A DNA stretch of 64,000 nt. Origin: Euborellia annulipes (taxonomy: Eukaryota; Arthropoda; Insecta; Dermaptera; Anisolabididae). The notes under the pieces were generated by a model. It was not told the DNA's origin and searched no databases. It worked only from the letters and a program-made list of their open reading frames with translations. The DNA is taken from assembly GCA_023213315.1 (NCBI GenBank), contig JAKCPI010002671.1, forward strand, positions 337,332-401,331, written 5' to 3'. This document shows positions 45,501 through 57,357 of this stretch, piece by piece (within the stretch, counting starts at the first letter, position 1; every line of letters begins with the position of its first letter). A program made the translations under genes and the position numbers.

Positions 45501-46404
45501 CAGCGCCGGGCAAAATATTCAAAAACCAGTCAAGGGCGGATACAAGGGAGAGGAGGGGGGTAAAGGTGATAATTACCCCCCCCCCCCCCGGAGATTTGAA
45601 AAAAAATACTACTACTACATATAAAACTACTTATAAAAATTCTATTCTATTCTATTTTATATTTTAAATACTTCAAAAAAAAAATCTCGACATCGAATTT
45701 TTGACATGATTGCAATACTTTCTCTCTCCATCAAGGGTGGATACCCCTCCTCGAGAATTGAAAAAAATACTTTTTTCGAAAAAAAATTTATTTTTAATGA
45801 GAAAACATATGAAGGAAGTTATTTTTAATGTAAAATTTTAAAAATTAATACTTAAAAATTTGATTTGTATTTATATTCTGGCAAACAAGTACAGAATGCG
45901 CCTTTAAATTACTGAAATTAAGAAAAAATTGTGTGTTGTGCGATCAGTCACACCAAATTACCCCTCCCCCTCCAAGAAACACCTCTGGATTAGCCCTTAG
46001 AAACCAGTACAGTATTTGAAATACAAAATACTTTTAAAAAAAGTATTTCAAATACAAAATACTTAAAAAAAAAGTATTTGAAATACAAAATACGTAATTT
46101 TTTATATTTTTAAAATACAAAATACTTAATTTCAAAATATAAAATACAATGGCAGATATTTTTATAAGTAGCCTGTAGCCAGTAAATTCTTGGGACTATT
46201 TCCCATCTAAACAAGCCAAAAAAAAATGTTTAATTATTGAACCGGGCAAAATACTCTGATCCAAGTAATTGAAATATAAAATACAAAAAAAAAAAAAAAA
46301 AAAAAAAATTGAAATACAAAATACTTAGAACCCAGGTATTTGGAATACAAAATACAGATGTAAGCCTATTTCAAATAATGTATTTCAATTATTGCCCGGC
46401 CCTG
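45501..46404. mobile_element. hAT foldback family W (host of a nested hAT)
   Basis: The ends CAGCGCCGGGCAAAATA and ATTGCCCGGCCCTG are flanked by atttcaaa and gtttcaaa (7 of 8). The interior has the same ATACAAAATAC repeats as 24583-25195. A second hAT MITE lies 30 bp inside its left end. Confidence 0.8.
45531..46000 (+). mobile_element. hAT MITE family G nested in family W
   Basis: It starts CAAGGGCGGATACAAGGG and ends GGATTAGCCCTTAG. AAACCAGT at 45523-45530 is repeated at 46001-46008, a perfect 8-bp duplication. It contains the A-like hairpin module (about 45884-45960) and an inner partial repeat of its own start (from about 45733) after a small family A scrap (TCGACATCGAATTTTTGACA near 45686). 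Confidence 0.85.
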
Positions 46405-47589
46405 GTTTCAAAACAATATGTGAGAGAGGAGATCCTTCAATATCGCCCTCTTGATTACGCTTTTGTACATAAATATAAATAAATGCGATATATTGATAAA
46501 GGAGATGACACGTGTCGGTATGTCCCCTTCAACTTGAAAATGAACACGATAAAATATGATGATAGCCACATCAGTATTTTTTTTTTTTTGTTAGAGTGGA
46601 TATAAAAATTTGTAAAATGAATAATGATTATTTTTATTCATTGAACTGTCTGAGACAGGGTTTAATCTTTTTTTTTTTATCTGAGAGGATTTGATATTAA
46701 AAGTTGGCGAGTTTAATTATATATCTGTTTGGGGCCCGGAGCCCGCGGGGGTGGGTGGGGGTGGGGTGCCCGCCCTTAATCGTGCTCTACGAGCGGTGTC
46801 CGCTAGATTTTAATTCCGATCCCCGGAGCAAAGTTTGTTAACCAAGAGAAATGTTTGGAAGGTGGTGTGGTGCAGGGGCGGAGCTAGGGCGCTAGGGGTG
46901 GGGGGCAAGATTGATACGCAATTCCAGATTCCCATTACCCATCCCCGAGCCGCCACCTCTTCCAACCCCCCCACCATGCAATATCTCTCCGTGTGGGGGT
47001 GGAGGGGATGGTGAGCCGAGGGCGGGTGTGCGTGCGCTCGCTCGACTTGAGCGAAATTGCACTCCCCCCACCCAACACCCACATCCCACGGGAGGGAGGG
47101 AAAGTCCCCAACCCAACCCTATGGCCATTGCTGCCGCCACCAACCCCTCGGCTAAATCCTGCGATACTGCCGGGGAATCCTTCGGGATCTCTACGCGACT
47201 CTCTGACAGTCAGTCGCCCTATCACATCACATCATTCCCATACTATGTACAATACACAAAACCTGATCGGTTATTATCTATTGTCCTTGAAATCACATCA
47301 TTCAAACAAGTGAAAAAAAAATTGATTACTAATTCTAACCTAAATTTATTTATAATCAACTATTTTTTTAATAGTGAACTTTTGAAATTATTAAGTCTAT
47401 TGTAATATTATATTGATGCTGGTTTGATTTTTGAATTACATTACAATGGCTTGAATTACATTAACAAAATGCTAATCAAATTTTGCTTCCTCTCTTCCCT
47501 ACCCCCAACCCCCCATGGCTGATGTAAATAGTAGCCAAATGCGTCTTAAAAAAAAAATTCAATTTTACTTTAAATTAAAAAATTAAATT
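46405..47589. other. spacer with GC-richer island at 46720-47260
   Basis: Long G/C-rich stretch with overlapping frames on both strands (46810-47405), none with a domain. Near 46873 CAGGGGCGGAGCTAGGG looks like a single hAT-type end without a partner. Promoter or regulatory DNA is possible but not shown. Confidence 0.4.
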
Positions 47590-47747
47590 TTATTTAAAGT
47601 CTTTTTCGGCATCGAAGGCCATTTAGACCCCGTATCTATTTATTTCAATTGGATTGGTAGCCAATCCAATTGAAATAAATTTTTGTCGCATGAGACAGGA
47701 TGCGAACCCTTGATCTCTAGCACAAGAAGCAGACTGAGCTATGGTCC
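47590..47747 (-). repeat. tRNA-derived SINE (head type 2), best copy
   Basis: The minus strand reads TTGGACCATAGCTCAGTCTG (A-box region), then CAAGGGTTCGCATCCTGTC (B-box region). The body CATGCGACAAAAATTTATTT follows, with a small inverted repeat GGATTGG/CCAATCC, ending in TCGATGCCGAAAAAGAC. It is not a tRNA gene. Confidence 0.8.
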
Positions 47748-48477
47748 AAGGTTTCAATTTTACTTTTTTATTATATAAATATTTCCATTATGATAATTCT
47801 TTATGAAGAAATAATGTGTGTATTGGAATTAAAAAAATCAACAATTGTGAAAATATCAATAATAGCGCAAGGGACAAAAATTTAGGATGCTTTAGTAGAA
47901 TTTTGTTCGCTTTTGAGGGTCTTCTTTGTCCTGGAGAGATCAATACCCTTATTGATGGCGATGGAAATAAATATGAGGGAGCTTTGATACATCACATCTT
48001 AAATGGCCCATAATGGACCTTCTATTAGTCTCAATTGAAAAGGGGTTGGAATTTAACTTGGGAAATGGCCGAACGTTTTTATGCTGTTATTATAGGAATT
48101 AGGCGAGCAAAAATTTTTTTTAAGAATAGGGTTCGAATAAATAAATTAGACGTTTGACCTTTTGGCAAAGAATAGGACATTTAAAATGTTGATTTTATTA
48201 TTATATAAATTGTAAAAGAAAATAATGTTTCAATTTGGGGATTCGCTCAGATATTTGCGTCAAAAAGGTCAAACAATAGGATATGATTCAGAATCCTAGG
48301 GAATACTGAAAAGGGTAAATTTCGAGAAAGCTTAGAGCTTTAAAATATGCAAAATCGCTTACATCCCTAATTCTAGCAGGAATCCAAAATTAAAGGTATA
48401 AAATTTGTAAAAATTAAACCTTATAAAAACAAATTAATTTTATATACTGTGGCCCATGCCCGAGCAATTAGAAAATG
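47748..48477. other. spacer, no gene
   Basis: The frame 47816-48013 (65 codons) shows no domain and no repeat ends are seen. Confidence 0.45.
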
Positions 48478-48479
48478 TA

Positions 48480-48652
48480 TAGTGAGCGCCACAATTAAGT
48501 CCCCACCTGATAGCTTTAGCCCTAAGTATATGGTATAATATAAAGTAAATGGTAAAATAATTTTAAATGTGAAAAGGCAAAATAAAATCATCTATACCAG
48601 ATTTTACGTTTTACCTTTTCATCAGGTGGGGATTTAATTGTGGCTCTCACTG
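48480..48652. mobile_element. TA-flanked Tc1-type MITE, 173 bp
   Basis: The inverted ends AGTGAGCGCCACAATTAAGT and AGTGAGAGCCACAATTAAAT continue into CCCCACCTGAT, flanked by TA (48478-48479, 48653-48654). CAGTG-type ends and TA targets are the Tc1/mariner pattern. No coding. Confidence 0.8.
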
Positions 48653-50381
48653 TACTTACTGGGTTTTGTTTGGTAGTGATTTCTTCCTAAACCCTATCAT
48701 TCAAGTTTCCTTGTGAACAGTTCAAGTTTTGAATATTAAAAATTGTGTATATTGTAGGAGAGGGGGTATAAGAATTTTAGAAAGGTTCAGGGGGGTATTG
48801 GCCTTGTCAAAAAAGGTTGGGAAACACTGGTCTAGTCTCTTCATCAAACTTAGAAAATATACTGGTAAATAAGTAGATCTATTTAAAATATCTTAATTTC
48901 AAATACTGTAAATTTATATAATTTTTAATTGATTGAAGGAATCAGGATAAATTTTTATAATTGATAAATAGAAGAAAAGTTAAGCGCCTGTTTATCCATC
49001 ATGTACACTCTTTATTCACACAGCGCTGGTCTTTTCTCCTATATATCAATTTATCCCATCCTATCTTAAGTAGAAATTGGTTCGGGTTTACTTGTTGAAA
49101 AACAGGCAACCCAGATGACCAATTCTCTAATTAATTGCTCCAGAGCTCTTGTGATTACTCTATTTTTAATGAAATCAAACAAGTTTCGCTCGGAAGAGAA
49201 ATTAATAGAGATGTTTCTTAATGAGCTGGTTGCCTATCTTTTAGCAAGTAAACACTGACAGATTTCTGTACTTCTGATATAGGTTAATTTAAATGAGGTG
49301 TCAAAGAAAAATCCAGAATGAAAAAAATTACTTTTGGTTCTTAAAAAGTACTGTATTAATAATTCAACTAATATGATAAAAAATACGCCTATTAATAATC
49401 TCTAGAGAAAAGTCTTTTTCCCATTTAAATATTTAACAAGTTAATTTTGCATTCCTAATAAACTGTCTAAGTCCCATAAAATTTTACTAGACACGATTAA
49501 GTGTTATGGGCGAGTAGAAACCATCGACAGAGGGATCGACTTGAAAAGAGTAGCAACTTTTGTATTGGCCTTGTGGAAAATTAAAGTTGGCAATTGTATT
49601 AGGTATTTGAGAGGGTTGACTACCACCCGTCCGCCTCCAAACCCTAAACCCCCAATGCAATTCCGCTTTTGTCATGGAAATGCTTTAAATCTATTTTGGC
49701 TTGGAATTAAATTCGATTCGAAAGATAGAAAAATGGAATGGGCGATAATTTTTCGCAAAAAGCAAAAGGTGCTAATCCAAGTTAATCCTAATCGCAGTCG
49801 GTTGTGTGCCTCCTAAGCTTTTATGGATGCGGAGAGCATGGAAATATGCTCCGGTGGCTGGCGCCTTTTCGTGATAAGCCGGCCATTTAAAGGGGATGGG
49901 ATGGTTACGAGAGAATTTGCAAAAGGGTTGTGTGTCTGGGGTGAGAGGGTGGGGTGGGTTTTGCAGAAACACCCTTGCAAACATTGCCAAGAGTTCGCGA
50001 GTCACGGCGAACATGCAGCTGTGTATCTGCGCCGCAACATGCCAAACGCGCTGCCAGCAACTCTCTCAAAATCTGCAATATTTGCCAGCTAACTAAAATT
50101 TTAACCACCGCATGATGTTTATATAAAAATTCATTCTCTCAATAGCCATTTATTTTAGAGTAATAATGTCTCTACTAATATCTAATAATTATTATAACCT
50201 GATGTTGTGGATGGGATGGTGTAAAAAAATTAATATCTTTTATACAAAAAAATTTCATGAGTGATTATAATTCAAGACGACCTTTATGTTCATAGTGAAT
50301 GCATAATTATTACTTCAATTAAATTTAGCGATGATATTTTTTCAAATTTTTTTCTTTAGCTTTTGTTCGACCAATAATTTT
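48653..50381. other. spacer with single hAT end and island at 49495-50100
   Basis: At about 48814-48835 AAAAAGGTTGGGAAACACTG resembles a hAT right end without a partner. The island contains several overlapping frames on both strands (49487-50108), with no domain in any. Confidence 0.4.
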
Positions 50382-51027
50382 TACTTTCGACTATATGTTA
50401 TATATAGAGAGAGAAAGTATTGGATTCATGTCAAAAATTCCTAGTCAAGATTTTGATGGATATACACGTTTTGAGGTCCCCTGAATCCAAAAAAGTGTTT
50501 TTCGCGACAAGGTCCGTCTGTGTGTGTGTGTGTATGTCTGTCTGTGAACAAAATATCTCAACAACGATAAGAGCTAAGAGTTTGAAATTTTATATTTAAG
50601 TTAAGTATCCCCCTGAGGCGTAAAAATAAGCTTTTGAACAAAATCAGCCCAAAAGTACTAGTACACATTTTCAGTTTTTTTTTTTATTTTTTTCAAAATT
50701 CGCTCTAACGATTTTCAAAATTCAAAAATCAATTATTTTTTAGATGCTCTTTAAATTGTATATTCTCATTTTGCCATTGAAACCTTCTGAAGACCACTTT
50801 ACTCTTGTACTTCATAGGAAGGATAGGAGAAATGGTTGTCATGGTAACAATATATAAATATTTCCCCATGTTTATAAATTTTACATCTTGAATACAATTG
50901 TACCCTACTATCAGAACCTAAATATATATCGACACAAAAAATCTGGTGCGACAAGCACAGAACACAACTTTCGATTACAGAAGGTAAGAGAAAGTTGTGT
51001 GCTGTGCGACCAATCACACCAGATTTT
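50382..51027 (+). mobile_element. family A, nearly full-length
   Basis: It has a 5' hairpin with a mutated arm (TACTTTCGACTATATG), TTCTAGT-type changes, a (TG)n slot at 50519-50533 and an intact 3' hairpin to CACACCAGATTTTTC. Confidence 0.88.
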
Positions 51028-51526
51028 TCAAAGTGTTTCTATTTATTTTTAATTATTTATTATTCCATATGGAAAGGAGAAAATAAAAAAGAAAATAAAC
51101 TGCATCTCTTTCATCTATACATTTTAGTTCAAATCTAAGAAGACATCTTTCCAACTGAGTGGCCCAAAAAAGTAAATAGACATTTTTTTAAAGGAAAATA
51201 GACGTCAAACAATGTGAAAAGAAAAGGACCACGTTTATTTTTACTATGATTTAAGTTTCAAACTTAAAATTTACTGCTAGTTAGAACTTTGAAAAGTTAA
51301 GTTTTATTATTTAAAGAAAAAATAAAAATATATATTTAGTAGGTAATTTCATAACGAAATGTTCATTTATAGGAGGTCCGAGAGTAATACTGTATATTAA
51401 TTTAATTTGTGGTGTAAGTTCTTTTATTTTTTAAAATAAATATTCCAAAAAATCGTATCTAATAAATAAGTAGTTATATGTCCTATATCAAGGACAGAGA
51501 CAATGTTAATATTAGAATTTTAATCC
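51028..51526. other. AT-rich spacer
   Basis: No features recognised. Confidence 0.5.
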
Positions 51527-51777
51527 TATATTTGTTACGCATTAGTGTGTCAAGCGCCAGCTACCGAGTTTTGAGTTGACATTAAAGTATTTTGTTTTCA
51601 TTGGATTATATATAATATAAATGTTTTTTGTCAATTGTGCAAGTAACATTAAATATAAATTTTTTTAGGACATATTTCATAAAAAATACTATTAATTATA
51701 GCATTTGAAACAATATTCCGTGCTTAACTCAATTTTTAATTTTTTGACGCTTGACACACTAATGCATAACAGGGTCC
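51527..51777 (-). mobile_element. inverted-repeat element E (copy 2), without F
   Basis: It ends in TGCATAACAGGGTCC on the right; the left end TTGTTACGCATTAGTGTG is diverged. It matches 29558-30045 in opposite orientation apart from the 233-bp F insertion there, where this copy has a single CAATTG. Confidence 0.78.
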
Positions 51778-52281
51778 ATTTATTAAATCTAATTTCAATC
51801 CATTTCTCATTTATCTGCCCTCGCCTTTTCACCCCCTAAAAATTTCTTCCTCCCACCTTTCTTAATAAAATCCTGGGACAAAACAAATATTATGCACAAG
51901 TAATTTCTTATTACAGGTTTTTTCGATAAAATTTTTGTTACTCTAAAACAAAGTAGCCTACTAAATATTTTATCATTAAATCTCTGACTGACCAGTGAGA
52001 TAAAATAGGTACCAAAAAACACCTTATGAATTAAAAAAAGTAAAAAAAAAAACATTATGTATCTCTATACAAGATTAAACCAAATAAATAAATAATTACG
52101 AATAATAAATGGCAATTGTCTTTAAAAAAGGCTCATTCTAAAATACAATAAAAGAGCTCATTTAAATAAAGAGAACCTGAATCTAGGTCACGACAATGGA
52201 ATTTTTAAGTTTAAAACTTAGATAAAACTTACCAATAGCATTTGTAATAAAGAATAATTATTTCCATTGAGAAAAACATTC
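51778..52281. other. AT-rich spacer
   Basis: The minus frame 51807-52055 is low-complexity with no domain. Confidence 0.45.
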
Positions 52282-52386
52282 AAAAAAATCTGGTGTGACT
52301 GATCGCACAGCACACAACTTTCTCTTAGCTTCGGTAATTGAAAGTTGTGTTCTGTGCTTGTCACGCCAGATTTTTTTGTGTCGAGA

Positions 52387-52419
<33 letters not shown>

Positions 52420-52936
52420 GAATGGGTGCATAAGGTCCGAAGACCTATAATGACCAATAGTCACATGCAGCCAGGAAGAAAATAAAAACAAAAGGAGAAG
52501 CATAAAGGGGAAACTCAACTGCGGGAACTGAGAAGATGGGCCTGTTGAGGTTAGACTTGAAAGTCTGAAGATTTAGTTTCCGCCGATATATTAGAAAATA
52601 TGTAAAAAACATGGGTAAATATTTATCTTTTGTTACTATGGCAACCATTTCTTATCTTTCCTATGAAGTACAAGAGTAAAGTGTGCTTCAGAAGATTTCA
52701 AGGGCAAAATGAGAATATATATTTGAAAGAGCATCTAAAAAAATAATTGATTTTTGAATTTAAACAAAATCGTTGGAGCGAATTTTGAGAAAATCAAAAA
52801 AAACTGAAAAAGTACATCAGTAAAGTACTAGTACTTTTTCGTCGATTTTGTTCAAAAGCTTCATGTTAGGTCCCAGGTGGGTATCTAAAGTAAATATAAC
52901 ATTTCAACCTCCTAGTAGATTCTTGAGATATTATTA
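52282..52936 (-). mobile_element. family A, 5'-truncated, with an insertion
   Basis: It reads from the 3' hairpin (AAAAAAATCTGGTGTGACTG) into the body and stops near 52936, so the element's 5' third and 5' hairpin are missing. It is interrupted at 52388-52571. Confidence 0.82.
52388..52571 (-). mobile_element. retroposed insert in family A
   Basis: Beginning (plus strand) with TA repeats and a run of about 18 T, then GGGTGCATAAGGTCCGAAGA, this fits the poly-A end of a minus-strand LINE or SINE 3' fragment. In other A copies TCGACATATATTTAGTTTCC is continuous here. The source element is not identified. Confidence 0.55.
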
Positions 52937-54290
52937 CTAATATTACGTATGTTATAGGAAAATGACTAAATGATATTTTAAGGCAAAATCTACATTAATC
53001 TACCTTTAACAAAAGAAGTTATAAAGAAAATTCAAAATGTTATGTCATTTTACCCCTATAGGAGAGGTATACCTAAATGCCAACTCCCTTTGTTTTTGTA
53101 CCTTGGGTTGGAAAGAAATTGAGTTGAAAAATTAAAAAACGGACAAATTTTTTTTTTTTGACTCATCACCATATGTTCTCCCATCTGGGTTGAAAGCTAT
53201 TAATTTCTCTGTAAAATTTGATTGATATGTCTGTTGTTGTTCTATTTGGAATTGGGATTGCGTGTCAAAGGGAAACGGTCGTAAAGTCGTCAAGTGGGTC
53301 GTTGCCAATGACCCGAACCCCGAGGAAAAGGATAATTCGCCGGGTTTATGTTTACTGATCAACGGGGATTGTCAAAGTCAAAAAGCACCATCCCATGAGG
53401 GGTATTAGAAGAAATGTTCGTTTGCAGTTCAGTAACAACTGCCAATTACCATAGAATTATCATGGAAATGATAACAAGCCTCAAATTGCAAATTGTCAAA
53501 TAAAAGGACATTAGAATTAAAGAAGAAAATTGAAATTTCGCATATGTTTCCCCTGTCGTTCTTTAATTCTATAAATTTGACGAATTCCAGAGGATTTTAT
53601 TGAGCTTTTTAAACAGGAAGATTTTCTTAAAGGCTTTCATGGCTCGGCTGTAAAATTATTATACGTCTTTATATAAGGTAAAACATTTATATAAGCCACG
53701 CTATCATAGATTAAGGATGATTATTATAATGCAATTTTAACTCATTTATTTCCGTAATCTCATTTAGATTGAAATATTAACGTTAGATTTAATTAATTCA
53801 TTCCCTAGGAAATTGCCTTCGAGATCATAATTCCATAATTTTAAATTAAAACTTATATAATAAGAATATACATAAAGTGCATTAATAAAAATAAGAATTT
53901 ATCCCCGAACTTTTTTTTTTCATAATACCCCTTGCCTTTTATAAATAAAAATGTTTTCTCTCCTTTTTATTTAACATAATGAATTATGTTTATAGGCTTT
54001 GTTTTCTTTATAAAGATTTAATATGTATTTTTATTAAATAAAAAATATTTTTTTTATTATTTTTGAACAGGAGTTGGGAGCCAAAGTTTGAGTAAATACA
54101 GGTATATGATTAACAATTAGTTTGATTAATTTAATCAAAACAACATTTGAGTAAATTAATTTAGTATGATTAAAAATTGAATCAAAATTAAAATTTTAAT
54201 TTAATTAAAATTTAATAATCAGTGTTTAAATTTCTGAACAAAAATACTTCAAATTTCTGAACTAACTCATTGAGATCCAAGTAAAACAAC
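52937..54290. other. spacer with island at 53160-53420
   Basis: The minus frame 53132-53362 (76 codons) has no domain. The rest is AT-rich, with loose AATTAATTTAAT repeats near 54110-54220. Confidence 0.4.
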
Positions 54291-54294
54291 TTAA

Positions 54295-54691
54295 GGTGCG
54301 AGTCTCGAGGAGCTAATTTTGGGAGATTCCAGCTGCCACAATTTTGAAGCTATCGACCTCAATTTTTTTTTAAATTAAAGCTATTTAAAATATCTACAAC
54401 TTATAGAAGCCCTTTTTTTGATTTTCGAAAAAATAAATTTTTTTTTTTAGATTAATCGCATTGAATAAAAGATATTTTTTAAAAATTCGCTCTATATCTT
54501 ATAGATAATTAAATTAGTAATCATTGTGTTATAAAATAATTAATTTTTTGCCCTTAATTAATTAGCTGGAATCTTTCAAATGAAATGGAATAATTCCCTT
54601 GTATCCGTATGGGAAACACTAACGCCATCTCTTGCCGCCTAGAGTAACTCGGTACTGAATCGTCTTCTAACGGCTTTTCGAGACGCGCATC
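54295..54691. mobile_element. TTAA-flanked MITE family C (copy 2), 397 bp
   Basis: TTAA lies at 54291-54294 and 54692-54695. The ends GGTGCGAGTCTCG and CGAGACGCGCATC are inverted repeats with two differences. It is strongly similar to 34131-34522 throughout, in the same orientation. Confidence 0.88.
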
Positions 54692-54957
54692 TTAAGTTAT
54701 TTTTTCGAAACTTAGATAGGGATTAAATCATTAACAGCTTCACCCTCATGGAACGTCTTTTTTTTGTTATCGCCTATACAAACCTCACTTTGACTTTAAA
54801 AGACTTTTGAATTTGAAATAAATAATTCAAGTAAAAGACTACTCATGAATTTTCCTATGAAGAAATTGTAATTTAACAATTGAGAAAGTATTTTCATTCA
54901 TCGTTTTCGTGTTTCAACGCCTAGCAGAGAGGTAACCTTTAATATTGTGACAAACCT

Positions 54958-55035
54958 TTTTTGGGCATCTAAGGCCATTTAGACCCCATCCCTTGGGACT
55001 TAAACTTGTGTGACTGACCAGTGGTCTTAATATAG
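54958..55035 (-). repeat. SINE 3'-region fragment
   Basis: GGCATCTAAGGCCATTTAGA and CCCCATCCC match the shared SINE tail. The head is missing. Confidence 0.55.
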
Positions 55036-56810
55036 TTCAAAACCTTCTATTTTCTAAAATGCAAAAGATAAATGAAAATGGCAAACTATTCTATTAAAAG
55101 TTAATAAAAAGTGACTCAAACGTGAAACAGTCAATTTTGGGCTTTAAATAATTTGAGGTACAGAAATGTAGATAGAGTACTAAAAATTAATTTATAAAAA
55201 AAAAAAAAAAAATTAAAATTCATAACTTGACATCAAGAAATGAATTAATTAAAATTTTTTGTTTAATAAACGCTTATATTTCCTGTTTACTTATTTCTTC
55301 TATTCCCCCTTCCTACTTAATTTACTTGACTCATAAGTAAAAAACTTATTAAGTTATTATGATAAAATCAAATGGGAGTCTAAATAAATAAATACGATTA
55401 GAAAAAAAAAAAAATAAGAACAATTTATTTTATATACAAATGGTGAAAGAACTGAATAAATTTATTTCGCCATCTGATATAGGTCTGAATGTTTATTTCT
55501 TCTTTCTTTTTTTTTCTAAATTATAATCTAGATATAATGTAAAACTTGTTATTCTTTATGGCTGTATTAATCTCACATGGGAAAATTTATATAATGTTTG
55601 TTAAAAAATCTCGTGTTTATTTATTTTTTTTTTTTTATTTTAAAAAATATAAATCCAAAAGGGAGAAAGAGCATTCTAAATTACATTTTGTGGGGGGTAA
55701 ATATCTCTATTTAGTCGTTTCGGAGACAGCTATGGGCTTTCGGCGGCCTCCACGGCCCATCATGACACCCTTATCTCATATTCTCAGTAAATTACACAGG
55801 CGCTATCATTTGCAAGGTATATACATGCATCGATCGCCTATAAAAGCGGCTATCGCTTCCGAATCAAATGACCTATTAAGTTTTACTGTATGACCATTTT
55901 CGATACCGAATACACGCGATTTGGGTACTACCCGGCGCGTTTTCCATTCCGTCGTTGTATCGATAAGCCAGACTGATATTCCTTCAAAATCACAATAAAC
56001 AATACATCAGCTGTTAACTTTTATCTCGTCGCTGTGTGTTTTATTCATTTTTTCCAAATGCTGCCCGTCGCCAATATAGATTTTCAATTTATTCATTTTT
56101 GATAAAGCTTTCGTTTTTTTTTTGTCGTCTGTAATGTAATTATTTTTGGATATAGGAGAGGCGAGTGGGACGTTGGGACTTGACGCAATCTTGTTTATGG
56201 TACTGTACAAGGTGTCCTCAGCAAAGAAAATAATTATCAAAATTGAGAAAAAAATATACCAGCGGGGAGGGGGGGATATTTTGTGTGGGGGGGGGGGCCA
56301 AAAAAAAAAAAAAAAAAATTTGAGAATATAAATTAATTCCCTATCTGATTTCGCTTTACCTTGGACCACATCTATTCGATTCTATCTACAAAAGTTTTTG
56401 GGGGTACCATATTTTTTATTTTTATACTGTATACATATCCACCTCTATTTTTTCTTTTCTATTTTAATCATACTAATCATTTCGACACTGATGGAAGTCG
56501 AAATAAATTTAATATAATAAATCTTTCGAAAATTTATATCCTTAAATATATAGGTACTATTATAAAAAAAATAAAATGATTAAAATATTACACTCACAAA
56601 ATATCAATGTAAGATGAAGTTGAAATAAGCTGAATGATATTGACGATAAGATGCAGCTCGGAGGATATTTTACCTATGAACAGAGAAGAAAAGAAACTAA
56701 TAAATATATAATCCATCTCTATTCACAGTATTAATAGTCTGGACCACAAGTATAAACATTTAGTTTAAAAATAATAAAAAATATAAAAATTAAAAAAAAA
56801 AATACTTAAA
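55036..56810. other. spacer with island at 55680-55990
   Basis: The island has CCTATAAAAGCGG near 55837-55849, a TATA-box-like string, and TATCGATAAGC near 55959-55969. Neither is tied to a gene. The frame 55546-55893 runs through AT-rich repeats and has no domain. G and A runs lie at 56262-56318. Confidence 0.35.
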
Positions 56811-56875
56811 TTCGGTTTTGTTTAGAACCATCTTCAGAGCATTCGGGCTGTCATCATTAATATGAAATTTCACCT
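56811..56875 (-). repeat. decayed Penelope-type end
   Basis: The minus strand reads GCTCTGAAGATGGTTCTAAA, then CAAAACCGAATTT. The CTGAAGA core is kept, but GAAA has become GAAT. Confidence 0.4.
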
Positions 56876-57357
56876 ATATTTTTTTTTTAAATAGTAGTAG
56901 GTAAGATGTACCTCGAATTTACACTCTTTATCAAAATAGCAAAAATGAGTTATATATTTAGAAATGTTCAGCTTTTTGAGCTTTACAAAACATTCCAATT
57001 AAAATTGTGCTATCTCAAAAAAAGTTTTTTACGCCATTAAATTATTATAGATATTTGAGAAATCAAATAGTATAGTATTTTTCAACCTAATACTTTGCGC
57101 AAATTTGTCAAAGAGAATTAGAAATTCTGAAAAGTGTCTTACAAAGACTAAATAAAAGCGTTGTAATAAAATAGTACTAAAGTCAAAAAAGTTTTTTTTT
57201 TTTTTTTTTTTTTTTTTTTGTCTCTCCTGGAAAGTAGCATTTTGTCATTTACGACCTTTTAATGTCCAAGTATCGATATGATACGAACTGAAGATGAGAT
57301 ATATCGAAACGTCTCCGGTTCTGAGGTTTAAATTTTTTTTTCATTTTCTCAATTCAT
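56876..57357. other. spacer with a decayed Penelope-like motif at 57278-57318
   Basis: 57284-57310 reads GAACTGAAGATGAGATATAT then CGAAACGTC, the CTGAAGA...GAAAC layout with a short stem II. It directly precedes a family A copy. A T run lies at about 57191-57219. Confidence 0.4.

Noticed and set aside
46810..47405. Frame of 164 codons and antisense frames
   Set aside because: Proline- and histidine-rich translations from C/G-rich sequence, with no domain and competing frames on both strands.
55837..55849. TATA box CCTATAAAAGCGG as a promoter
   Set aside because: No gene, initiator or downstream element can be tied to it.
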